Source: Planctomycetota bacterium
GTDB taxonomy: Bacteria > Planctomycetota > GCA-002687715 > DRQF01
Length of the DNA stretch: 64,000 nucleotides
Assembly (NCBI GenBank): GCA_020639295.1
Contig: JACKGY010000005.1
Location: 62,001 to 126,000 of the forward strand
Direction: 5' to 3'
Position numbers and translations under genes: made by a program. Shown here in pieces: positions 8,311-16,493 of the stretch (the stretch's first letter is position 1; each line of letters starts with the position of its first letter). The notes under the pieces are model-generated. The model saw only the letters and a list, made by a program, of their open reading frames with translations, ran no database searches and had not been told where the DNA came from.

Positions 8311-10935
8311 ATGCGTGATCGCGTCCTCGAGATCCTGGCCGACCTGGCCATCCGCCGGCCCCGCCTGGTGCTCGGCCTGGCCCTGCTGATCGCCGTCCTC
8401 TCCGGCGCCTACGCCGCGGCCGAGCTGCGGATGAACGCCAACACGGACGACCTGATCGCCCCCGACCGCCCCTACATGAAGCGCTACCGGGCCTTCATCG
8501 ACGAGTTCGGCGACCTCGAGAGCATCTTCGCCGTCGTCGCCGCGCCCCCCGGCCGGGAGGCCGAAGCCCGGACCGCGGTCGACGAGCTGGCGGCGCGGAT
8601 CGCGACTCACCCGGAGCTGCCCCGGCCCCACTGCCGGATCGAGGCCGAGGAACAGACCCGGCTCGCGGCCTGGAACATGGATCTCGACCAGCTCCGCGGT
8701 CTGATCGACGCCGGCGCGGCCATCGGCCTCCTGCGCGCGGGGGTCGGGGCCGAGGCGCTGGCCCGGGACGCGCTCGGCCGCGCCGAGGAACTCGGCCGCA
8801 GCATCCTTCCCGGACGCCAGCGCGAGCTGGGCGCGAGCCTCGTGCTCTCGGCCCAGGCCCTGAGCGCGCTGGTCCAGGGCGGTCGGGGGGAGCGGGAACT
8901 CGGCGGGCTCCTGGTCGGCGAGCCGCGCTACCTGGTCTCGGAGACCGGACGGCTGCACTTCGTCGAGCTGCTGCCGGCCAAGGACTACGGCACGCTCGAG
9001 GTGATCGAGCGACCGCTCGAGCTGCTCCGGCTCGAGATCGCGGCGGTCATGGCCGCCCATCCCGACCTCGAGATCGGTCTCACCGGCAAGCCGGTGCTCC
9101 AGGCCGACGAGATGAAGACCACGGACCGCGACATGACCCGGTCGTCGATCGTCGCCATCGTCCTGGTCGCGCTGCTGTTCATGCTGGTGATCGGCAACGT
9201 CCGGCGCCCCTTCCTGGCCGTGGTCACCCTGCTGATCGCGATCACCTGGACCTTCGGCCTGACCACGCTGGTGATCGGCCAGCTCAACCTGCTCTCGATC
9301 GTCTTCACCCTGATCCTGGTCGGCATCGGCATCGACTTCGGCGTGCACGTCATCGCGCGCTACCAGGAGGAGCGGAGCCGAGCCGAGCGGGAGCCGGCCC
9401 TGCGCGCGGCGCTCCGCCAGGTCGGCCGCGGCAACACCAGCGGCGCGATCACCACCTCGCTCGCCTTCTTCATGGCGCTGCTCACCGATTTCCGCGGTCT
9501 CCAGGAACTCGGCTTCGTCGCCGGCACCGGCATCGTGCTCTGCCTCCTGGCGATGTCGGTCGTGCTCCCGGCCCTGCTCGTCCTCTTCGACCGCGGCCCG
9601 GTCCGCTCCGGCGGGCGGCTCGCCGACCTGGCGGGGCGCCTCGAACCCCGCTTCCTGTTCCGGCGACCGATCCTCTCCCTGTCGCTGTTCGCCGCGCTCA
9701 CCCTCGCGGTGACGCCCTTCGTCGAGCTGCCCGGATTCAGCGGCAACGTGCTCGAACTCCAGGCCACCGGCCTCGACTCGGTCCGCTGGGAGCATCGCGT
9801 CCTCGAGGACTCGGCCGCGGCGAGCTGGTTCGGCGCCGCGATCGCCGACGATCTCGACCAGCTCCAGGACTTCGTCACCCGGGCGCGCGGCGAGGACGCG
9901 GTCGGCGAGGTGCTCTCGGCCCTCGACTTCGTGCCCCGTCCCGAGGCCTCCCGCCGGGAGCTGCTCGATCGGCTGGTCACGGCGGCGGCCAGGCCCGAGC
10001 TGCAGCCGACGACGCCGGAGCCGCTGAGCGCGGCGACGACCAAGGAACTCGCCCGCGCCCTGCGCGCGCTGGCCGGCAAGGCCGAGGGCCTCGCCCCGGC
10101 CGAGGAGGTCGCGATGCTCGCGGCCCTGGCCCTCGACGTCGCCCGGATCGCGCGCACGCTGGAGAGCGACGACGACGCCGCGCTCGAGCGCTTCCGCGGC
10201 CGGGTCGAGAGCCGGCTCGCCGAGTTCGGCGAGGCCTTCGATCTGATCGTCGACGGCGCCGGCTCGCCGATCCCCGCCCTCCTGCCCGAGGCCCTGCGCC
10301 ACCGCCTGGTCGCGCCGAGCGGCCGCTACCTGGCCTCGATCCACCCGCGCCAGAACGTCTGGGACATCGGCAACATGAAGAACTTCGTCGCCGCCCTGCA
10401 TCGGGTCGACGCCGAGGTGACCGGCGTGCCCCTGACCCACTATCTGTCGATCATCGACATGCACGAGGGCTTCGAGCGCGCGGCCCTCTACGCGCTCGCC
10501 GCGGTCCTCCTGGTGGTCGGCCTCGACTTCCGCCGCGGCCTGGCGATCGCGCTCGCGGTGACGCCCCTGGTGATCGGCGCCATCTGGTTGCTCCAGGCCA
10601 TGGGCCTCTTCGGGATCTCCTTCAACCTGGCCAACTTCTTCTCGGTGCCGATCCTGATCGGCATCGGCGTCGACAACGGCATCCACCTGGTCCACCGCTT
10701 CCGCGAGGGCGGCCCCGACCGGCTGCGCTTCTCGGCCACGCATCGCGGGGTCTTCCTGACCTCCGCGACCTCGTTGATCGGCTTCGGCTGCCTGGCCTTC
10801 GCCAGCCATCGCGGCCTCCAGAGCCTCGGCCTGGTGATGGCGATGGGCTGCGCGGCCTGCCTCCTCGCGGCGCTCTCGATCCTCCCCTCGCTCCTGGCCC
10901 TGGTCGACCGCCGGAACCGATCCTCGGGGCTGTGA
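8311..10935 (+). CDS. hpnN: Hopanoid-associated RND transporter, HpnN-like
   Basis: 874 residues, MMPL/RND superfamily. One N-terminal membrane helix (about 14-34) precedes a long extracytoplasmic domain. A block of membrane helices with the RND signature GIGIDFGVHVIARY (about 270-460) follows, then a second extracytoplasmic domain. A second helix block with GIGVDNGIHLVHRF lies at the C-terminus (about 725-870). This two-fold layout and length match HpnN, which is thought to move hopanoids to the outer membrane. It starts 9 bases after the hpnO stop and is followed 32 bases later by hpnC. The assignment rests on architecture and operon context. Confidence 0.82.
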   Translation: MRDRVLEILADLAIRRPRLVLGLALLIAVLSGAYAAAELRMNANTDDLIAPDRPYMKRYRAFIDEFGDLESIFAVVAAPPGREAEARTAVDELAARIATHPELPRPHCRIEAEEQTRLAAWNMDLDQLRGLIDAGAAIGLLRAGVGAEALARDALGRAEELGRSILPGRQRELGASLVLSAQALSALVQGGRGERELGGLLVGEPRYLVSETGRLHFVELLPAKDYGTLEVIERPLELLRLEIAAVMAAHPDLEIGLTGKPVLQADEMKTTDRDMTRSSIVAIVLVALLFMLVIGNVRRPFLAVVTLLIAITWTFGLTTLVIGQLNLLSIVFTLILVGIGIDFGVHVIARYQEERSRAEREPALRAALRQVGRGNTSGAITTSLAFFMALLTDFRGLQELGFVAGTGIVLCLLAMSVVLPALLVLFDRGPVRSGGRLADLAGRLEPRFLFRRPILSLSLFAALTLAVTPFVELPGFSGNVLELQATGLDSVRWEHRVLEDSAAASWFGAAIADDLDQLQDFVTRARGEDAVGEVLSALDFVPRPEASRRELLDRLVTAAARPELQPTTPEPLSAATTKELARALRALAGKAEGLAPAEEVAMLAALALDVARIARTLESDDDAALERFRGRVESRLAEFGEAFDLIVDGAGSPIPALLPEALRHRLVAPSGRYLASIHPRQNVWDIGNMKNFVAALHRVDAEVTGVPLTHYLSIIDMHEGFERAALYALAAVLLVVGLDFRRGLAIALAVTPLVIGAIWLLQAMGLFGISFNLANFFSVPILIGIGVDNGIHLVHRFREGGPDRLRFSATHRGVFLTSATSLIGFGCLAFASHRGLQSLGLVMAMGCAACLLAALSILPSLLALVDRRNRSSGL

Positions 10936-10967
10936 CCGGGGCCCGGCCCGGATAAGATGGCGGCGTC

Positions 10968-11924
10968 ATGGGATCCGCTGCCTCCATCGACCTCAGTCCT
11001 CCCCGGCTCCTGGCCGAATCGCTGACGGCCTGCGGGCTCGATCCGCTCGCGCCCCGGGTGCGCGACTACGAGGAGGCCCAGGCCTACGCCCGCCACCTCG
11101 CCACCTCGCACTACGAGAACTTCCACGTCGGCACCTGGCTGTTTCCGAAGGCCGCCCGGGAACACGCCTACAACGTCTACGCCTACTGCCGCTGGTCGGA
11201 CGACCTGGCCGACGAGACCGGTGACCGCGAGCGCAGTCTCGCCCTGCTCGCCTGGTGGCGCGAGGAACTCGAGGCCTGCTTCGCCGGCGAGCCGCGGCAC
11301 CCGGTCTTCGTCGCCCTGCGCCGCAGCATCGAGGTCTGCGAGCTGGAGGCCAAGCCCTTCCACGACCTCCTCGACGCCTTCGTGCAGGACCAGCGGGTGT
11401 TCCGCTATCCGACCTTCGCCGAGCTCCTCGACTACTGCAGGCGCAGCGCCGATCCGGTCGGTCGCATCGTCCTCGCGCTCCTCGGCCACCGCGACGAGCG
11501 GCGCCGGCTCCTCTCCGATGCGACCTGCACCGGCCTCCAGCTCGCCAACTTCTGGCAGGACGTCGAGAACGACCTCCGCCGCGGTCGGATCTACCTGCCG
11601 CTCGAGGACATGGCCCGCTTCGGCGTCAACGAGGAGGATCTCGCCATGCCGGAGGCGAACGAGGCCGTGCGCGAACTCCTGCGCTTCGAGGTCGAGCGCG
11701 CGCGCGAGTTCTTCGCGCGTGGTCTCGAGCTCGTGGGCCTGGTGGCCGGACGCGCCCGCTTCGACATCGATCTGTTCAATCGCGGTGGCATCGCCATCCT
11801 GGACGCGATCGCGGCCCAGGGTTTCGACGTCCTGCGCCGACGCCCGAGGATCACGAAGGGCCGCAAGATCGGCCTCCTGCTCGGCGCCCTCGCGCGAGGT
11901 CTGGTGACGAGGAGCGGAAGGTGA
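10968..11924 (+). CDS. hpnC: HpnC, squalene/phytoene synthase family (hydroxysqualene synthase)
   Basis: 318 residues of the trans-isoprenyl synthase fold. Two Asp-rich motifs bind Mg-diphosphate: DDLAD at 78-82 and D198-V-E-N-D202 inside NFWQDVENDLRRGRIYLP. The NFWQDV form is typical of HpnC rather than HpnD. In the three-step bacterial route HpnC converts presqualene diphosphate to hydroxysqualene. The HSHYENFHVG-like segment (TSHYENFHVG, 47-56) near the N-terminus is also HpnC-like. The stop overlaps the hpnD GTG start by four bases, suggesting translational coupling. Confidence 0.9.
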   Translation: MGSAASIDLSPPRLLAESLTACGLDPLAPRVRDYEEAQAYARHLATSHYENFHVGTWLFPKAAREHAYNVYAYCRWSDDLADETGDRERSLALLAWWREELEACFAGEPRHPVFVALRRSIEVCELEAKPFHDLLDAFVQDQRVFRYPTFAELLDYCRRSADPVGRIVLALLGHRDERRRLLSDATCTGLQLANFWQDVENDLRRGRIYLPLEDMARFGVNEEDLAMPEANEAVRELLRFEVERAREFFARGLELVGLVAGRARFDIDLFNRGGIAILDAIAAQGFDVLRRRPRITKGRKIGLLLGALARGLVTRSGR

Positions 11925-12802
11925 GCGAACCGGCCCTCGACCTGCGGGCCTCGGCCCGCTACTGCCGCGACATCACCCGCCGATCGGCGACCAGCTTCTA
12001 CTACGCCTTCAAGACCCTGCCCCGGCGCAAGAGCCGGGCCTTCGAGATCGTCTACGCCTTCATGCGACTCTCCGACGACTGGTCGGACGACGAGGGCCTC
12101 GGCGATCGCCGGCGGTTGATCGAGGACTGGCGCGCCGTCCTCCACCGTGCCGCGGCCGGCGACGTCTCCGGTCACCCGGTCATGCCCGCGCTGGTGCAGG
12201 TCATGGAGGAGTTCGAGATCCCGCTCAGGTTCATGGACGAGCTCCTCGACGGCACCCTCCAGGACCTCGACGTCACCCGCTTCGCCGATTTCCAGGCCAC
12301 CTGGGACTACTGCTACAAGGTCGCCTCGGTGGTCGGCCTGGTGAGCCTGAGGATCTTCGGGCTCCGTGAGCCGAGCCGCGGCTGGGATGAGGCCGACCGG
12401 CTGGCGATCGACTGCGGCCAGGCCTTCCAGCTCACCAACATCCTCCGCGACCTCAAGGAGGACATGGAGCGCGACCGGGTCTACCTGCCCCAGGACGAAC
12501 TCGCCCGCTTCGGCCTGGACGACGACGATCTGCGCCGCGAGGTCATGGACGAGCGGTTCCGGGCCTTCATGGACTTCCAGGTGGCGCGCGCCGAATCCTA
12601 CTACCGTGGTTCCGAGCCCCTGCTCGACCTCGTCGCCCGCGACGCCCGGCCCTGCCTCAAGGCGATGCGCGACATCTACCACGGCATCCTCGAGCGCATC
12701 ATCGCCGCCGACTTCGACGTCTGGTCGCGCCGCGCCTCGGTTCCGCTCCGCAACAAGATCCAGATCGCGGCCCGCGCCTTCCTCGGTCGCTTCCGCCCAT
12801 GA
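11921..12802 (+). CDS. hpnD: HpnD, presqualene diphosphate synthase
   Basis: 293 residues, squalene/phytoene synthase family. The motifs are DDWSD at 52-56 and DLKED at 177-181 within NILRDLKEDMERDRVYLP, plus the SFYYAFKTLP substrate-pocket segment near 25. HpnD joins two farnesyl diphosphates into presqualene diphosphate, the step before HpnC. The GTG at 11921 was chosen because it overlaps the hpnC stop (GTGA) and GGAG precedes it. The open frame extends further upstream, antisense-like, through hpnC in another frame. Its stop overlaps the hpnE ATG (ATGA). Confidence 0.9.
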   Translation: MSEPALDLRASARYCRDITRRSATSFYYAFKTLPRRKSRAFEIVYAFMRLSDDWSDDEGLGDRRRLIEDWRAVLHRAAAGDVSGHPVMPALVQVMEEFEIPLRFMDELLDGTLQDLDVTRFADFQATWDYCYKVASVVGLVSLRIFGLREPSRGWDEADRLAIDCGQAFQLTNILRDLKEDMERDRVYLPQDELARFGLDDDDLRREVMDERFRAFMDFQVARAESYYRGSEPLLDLVARDARPCLKAMRDIYHGILERIIAADFDVWSRRASVPLRNKIQIAARAFLGRFRP

Positions 12803-14238
12803 GCGAGACGATCGCCGTCGTCGGAGCCGGCATGGCCGGCTGCGCCGCGGCCCTGCGGCTCAGCGAACGCGGCGAGCAGGTGGTGCTGATCGAGCGCCGG
12901 CGGTTCCTCGGCGGGCGCGCGACCTCCTTCGCCGACCGGGTCACCGGCGACGAGATCGACAACGCCCAGCACGTCCTCCTCGGCTGCTGCACCAACGTCA
13001 TCGACCTCCTCGGCCAGCTCGGCCAGGCCGAGCAGCTGCGCTGGCACGACCGCTTCCACTACTTCGACCCCGAGGGCCGGCGGCACGATCTCGCGCGCTG
13101 CTTCCTGCCGGCGCCCTTGCACTACGGACCATCGCTCCTCGGCTGGGGCGCCCTCGGTCTCGGTGAACGTCTCGGTCTCGTACGCGCCTTCCTCCGCCTG
13201 ATGCTCGGGTCGGGCGCGGAGCTGGAGAGCCTGCGGCAGCGGACGATCGGCGACTGGTTGCGGGCGCGTGGCCAGTCCGAGCGCAGCATCGCCCGCTTCT
13301 GGCGCCCGATCATCGTCAGCGCCGTGAACGAGGAGGTCGAGGTCGCGGCCGCCCTGCCCGCGCTCCAGGTCTTCGTCGAGGGCTTCCTGCCCCACCGCCG
13401 CGCCGCCCTGCTGGGGGTGCCGCGCCTCGGCCTGGCCCGGCTCTTCGCCGAACCGACGGCCGCCCTGCTGACCGGGCGCGGCGCCAGGCTGCGCACGCAG
13501 ACCTACGTGCGCGAGATCCTGGTCGATCGCGGCCACCTGAGCGGTCTGCGCCTGGCCACGGGCGAGGCCATCACCTGCCGTCGCGCGGTCCTGGCGATTC
13601 CGCCCGAGGCCCTGGCCGGCATCCCGGTCTCCGACGGTCGGCCGCTGCTCGAGACGATGGAACCGGCCGCCCTGCGCCACAGCCCGATCGTCGGCCTCCA
13701 CCTCTGGTTCGACCGCGAGGTGATGGACCTGCCCCACGCGGCCCTCCTCGACGCGCGCCTGGAATGGGCCTTCGCCCACGAACCCGGCCCCGGCGGCCGC
13801 GCGCTCGGCGCCCGTCAGCGCGTCCAGGGCGTCTTCTCCGCCGGCCGCGACCTGATCGCCACGAGCCCGGAGGCGATCGTCGAGCGCTCGCTGACCGAGC
13901 TGGCGCGGGCCTTCCCCGGACTGCGCGAGGCGCGCCTCGTGCACGCGACCGTGGTGAAGGAGAACCGGGCGACGCTGGTCCTCGACCCGGCCACGGAGAG
14001 CCGCCGGCCGGGAGCGCGGACGCGGATCGAGGGTCTGGTGCTCGCCGGCGACTGGACCCGCTCGGGCTGGCCGGCCACGCTCGAGGGTTCCTGCCGCAGC
14101 GGTCGGCTCGCGGCCGCGGTGTTGCTCGACGAGGACCCGGCGCGGTCGCTGACCCCGGACCTGCCGCGCGGCCTCATCGCCCGCCTGCTGATGGCGCGCC
14201 TGCCGCGCCGGATCGAAACGCCGTGGGAACCCCGATGA
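12799..14238 (+). CDS. hpnE: HpnE, FAD-dependent hydroxysqualene dehydroxylase
   Basis: 479 residues, amine-oxidase / phytoene-desaturase-like flavoprotein. The N-terminal Rossmann motif VVGAGMAG (7-14) is followed by the ERRRFLGGRATSF segment. The C-terminal FAD contact appears as LAGDWTRSGWPATLEGS. By family knowledge HpnE reduces hydroxysqualene to squalene, completing the HpnC-D-E route. It overlaps hpnD by ATGA at the 5' end and the next RND gene by ATGA at the 3' end, so it is the centre of a tightly coupled operon. Confidence 0.92.
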   Translation: MSETIAVVGAGMAGCAAALRLSERGEQVVLIERRRFLGGRATSFADRVTGDEIDNAQHVLLGCCTNVIDLLGQLGQAEQLRWHDRFHYFDPEGRRHDLARCFLPAPLHYGPSLLGWGALGLGERLGLVRAFLRLMLGSGAELESLRQRTIGDWLRARGQSERSIARFWRPIIVSAVNEEVEVAAALPALQVFVEGFLPHRRAALLGVPRLGLARLFAEPTAALLTGRGARLRTQTYVREILVDRGHLSGLRLATGEAITCRRAVLAIPPEALAGIPVSDGRPLLETMEPAALRHSPIVGLHLWFDREVMDLPHAALLDARLEWAFAHEPGPGGRALGARQRVQGVFSAGRDLIATSPEAIVERSLTELARAFPGLREARLVHATVVKENRATLVLDPATESRRPGARTRIEGLVLAGDWTRSGWPATLEGSCRSGRLAAAVLLDEDPARSLTPDLPRGLIARLLMARLPRRIETPWEPR

Positions 14239-16493
14239 CCCGCTTCGCCCGCCTGGTGGTCCGCGGACGCTGGGCGATCATCGTCGCCTTCCTGCTCCTC
14301 CTTTTCCTGTGCGGCCGCCATGCCCTCGACCTCGAGGTCAGCTTTTCGATCCTGCCGCTGCTCGAGTCCGACGCGGAGGTGCGGGCCGAGGTCGACCGCT
14401 ACGTCGCCGAGCTGCCACCGCAGGTCTACGACCAGCTGGTCACGCTCGAACGGGACCGGAAGCTCGAGCGCGCGGACCTGCTCGAACTGGACGCGCTGCG
14501 CCGCCGGCTCGAGGCGACGCCCGAGATCGCCCGGGTGATCGGCCTCGCCGATTTCGAGGTCGTCGACCCCAACGGTCCGCTGCCCCGGCCACGTCCCTTC
14601 CTCGACCTCGCCGGGGATCGCGATCTCCTCGAGGTCGCCGCCGAGCACCCCCTGCTGCTCCGCCGTCTCCTCTCGGCCGATGGTCGGGCCACCGCCTTGC
14701 TGGTGACCGCCGATCGGCGCTGGCCGGATCACGACCTCGGCCTGCTCGGCCTCCTGGAGCGGCGACTCCCGGAACTCCTGAGCCCCGGCTGGCGGCTGCG
14801 CTTCATCGGCAACGAGGTCTCCAGGCGCGCGATGACCCGGCACATGAAGTCGGATCTGCGCACGAGCCTCCTGTTCCAGGCGCTCTTCTTCACCCTGATC
14901 CTGCCCTTCATCTTCCGCAGCCTGCGCGGCATCGCGATCCCGCTCGCGGCGGTGCTCGGCGCCGAGCTGATCTGCCTCGGCGGCCTGGCCTGGTTCGAGC
15001 ACCCGCTGGGCCTGATCGACCTCGCCGTGCCCGGGATCATCATGATGATCGCGATCTGCGACTCGATCCACATGATCCAGCGCTACGAGGAGGACCTGGC
15101 CGGAGGCCATCAGCCGGTCACGATGGACGACCGCCACGAAGCGGTGGTCGCCATGCTGCGCCACGTCGGCTTCGCCTGCTTCCAGACCTCGCTCACCACG
15201 GCGATCGGCTTCCTGTCGCTCGCGGTCGCGCGCCATCAGGTGGTACGCAGCTTCGGCATCACGGCCGCGCTCGCGGTGATGGCGACCTTCCTGGTCGTGC
15301 TGCTCCTCGTGCCCGCCCTGCTCGCCGTCTGGCCGAGCCGGGCCGCGATCCGGCCGCGCGTGCCCGGCATCGGACTCGGGTGCTACGGCCGCCGACGACC
15401 GGCCTTCCTGGGCACGGCGCTGATCTTCCTGGTCGCGCTCTTCGGCATCGGCCGGATGACGATCGACTCGCACTGGCTCGAGGAGCTGCCCGAGGACGAG
15501 CCGATCGTCCACGATCTCGCCTGGTTCGAGCGGGCCTTCGCCGGCATCATGATCCTCGACGTGCGGGTCGATGGCGACCTGAGCCGGATCGAGAACCTGC
15601 GCGCCCTCGATCGCTTCGAGAAGGCCATGCTCGCCGAACCCGACCTGGGACACGGCGAGTCCCTGGTCGACTGGATCGCGGAGATCGCCGGCAATCCCGC
15701 GACGCTGAGCGACGTCGACCTGATGCGCGGCCTCGGCTTCCTGCAGCTCGTGCCCGAGCGTTTCCCCCGCCACGTCGTCCGTCCCGACCTCCAGGCCGGC
15801 CGCGTCGTCTTCCGCAGCCACGACGAGGGCACCCGTCGCTTCTTCGCGCTCCGCGATCGGGTGACCGAGCTCGGGGCCGAGCTGCCGCCCGGGCTGAAGG
15901 TGCGGGTCGCCGGCTTCCTGGAGATGGCACATGAGAGCAGCCACCTGGTGGCGACGACGATGCTCGAGAGCATCGGTCTGTCGCTGCTCGCCATCTCGCT
16001 GCTGATCGGCTTCATCTACCGATCCTGGCGCATCGGCCTGGCGGCGGTGATCCCCAACGTGATGCCGATCCTGATCGCCCTCGGGGTCAACGGCCTCTTC
16101 GACATCCCGGTGCGGATCGGCATCGTGATGATCTACAGCCTGGGACTCGGACTGGCGGTCGACGACTCGATCCACCTGATCAGCCGCTTCCTGGAGGAGC
16201 GCCGCTCGACCGGCTCCTCGCGCGGCGCCCTGGAGGCGGCCCTGCGGAGCTCGGGCTCCGCGCTGATCACGACCTCGGTGATCCTCGCGGTCGGCACCGT
16301 CTGCTACCTACCTTCGGGTTTCCGCTCATTGCACGACGTCGGCCTGCTGCTCACGACCATCGTGGTCACGGCCCTCGTCTTCGACCTGTTCCTCCTGCCC
16401 CACCTGCTCGAGATGGCGGTCCCGGACGACCAGGGTGACGGGGTCGCGAAGCCCGACGAAGACCGGTTCAGCGCAGCTTCGCGGCGCGATTGA
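14235..16493 (+). CDS. Second MMPL/RND-family membrane protein in the hopanoid operon
   Basis: 752 residues. A membrane helix at about 14-34 is followed by an extracytoplasmic domain with LPLLESDAEV. A first helix block (about 210-370) contains IAICDSIHMIQRYEED, and a second (about 570-720) contains GLGLAVDDSIHLISRF. Both carry the RND-type acidic residue in a membrane helix. It is shorter than HpnN and distinct from the 874-residue RND protein upstream. The ATG overlaps the hpnE stop (ATGA), so it is surely co-translated with the squalene genes. A role in squalene/hopanoid or lipid movement is inferred. Its 3' end overlaps the convergent kinase gene by 26 bases. Confidence 0.85.
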   Translation: MTRFARLVVRGRWAIIVAFLLLLFLCGRHALDLEVSFSILPLLESDAEVRAEVDRYVAELPPQVYDQLVTLERDRKLERADLLELDALRRRLEATPEIARVIGLADFEVVDPNGPLPRPRPFLDLAGDRDLLEVAAEHPLLLRRLLSADGRATALLVTADRRWPDHDLGLLGLLERRLPELLSPGWRLRFIGNEVSRRAMTRHMKSDLRTSLLFQALFFTLILPFIFRSLRGIAIPLAAVLGAELICLGGLAWFEHPLGLIDLAVPGIIMMIAICDSIHMIQRYEEDLAGGHQPVTMDDRHEAVVAMLRHVGFACFQTSLTTAIGFLSLAVARHQVVRSFGITAALAVMATFLVVLLLVPALLAVWPSRAAIRPRVPGIGLGCYGRRRPAFLGTALIFLVALFGIGRMTIDSHWLEELPEDEPIVHDLAWFERAFAGIMILDVRVDGDLSRIENLRALDRFEKAMLAEPDLGHGESLVDWIAEIAGNPATLSDVDLMRGLGFLQLVPERFPRHVVRPDLQAGRVVFRSHDEGTRRFFALRDRVTELGAELPPGLKVRVAGFLEMAHESSHLVATTMLESIGLSLLAISLLIGFIYRSWRIGLAAVIPNVMPILIALGVNGLFDIPVRIGIVMIYSLGLGLAVDDSIHLISRFLEERRSTGSSRGALEAALRSSGSALITTSVILAVGTVCYLPSGFRSLHDVGLLLTTIVVTALVFDLFLLPHLLEMAVPDDQGDGVAKPDEDRFSAASRRD

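Noticed and set aside
5995..10809. Very long open frame on the minus strand (about 1600 codons) opposite xth and the hopanoid genes
   Set aside because: It is Asp/Glu/Gln/His-rich with no domain motifs, crosses several well-supported genes, and is the expected antisense shadow in DNA this GC-rich. The same holds for the long frames opposite 13.8-16.2, 21.2-25.0, 25.1-27.3, 35.6-39.3 and 54.9-56.8 kb.
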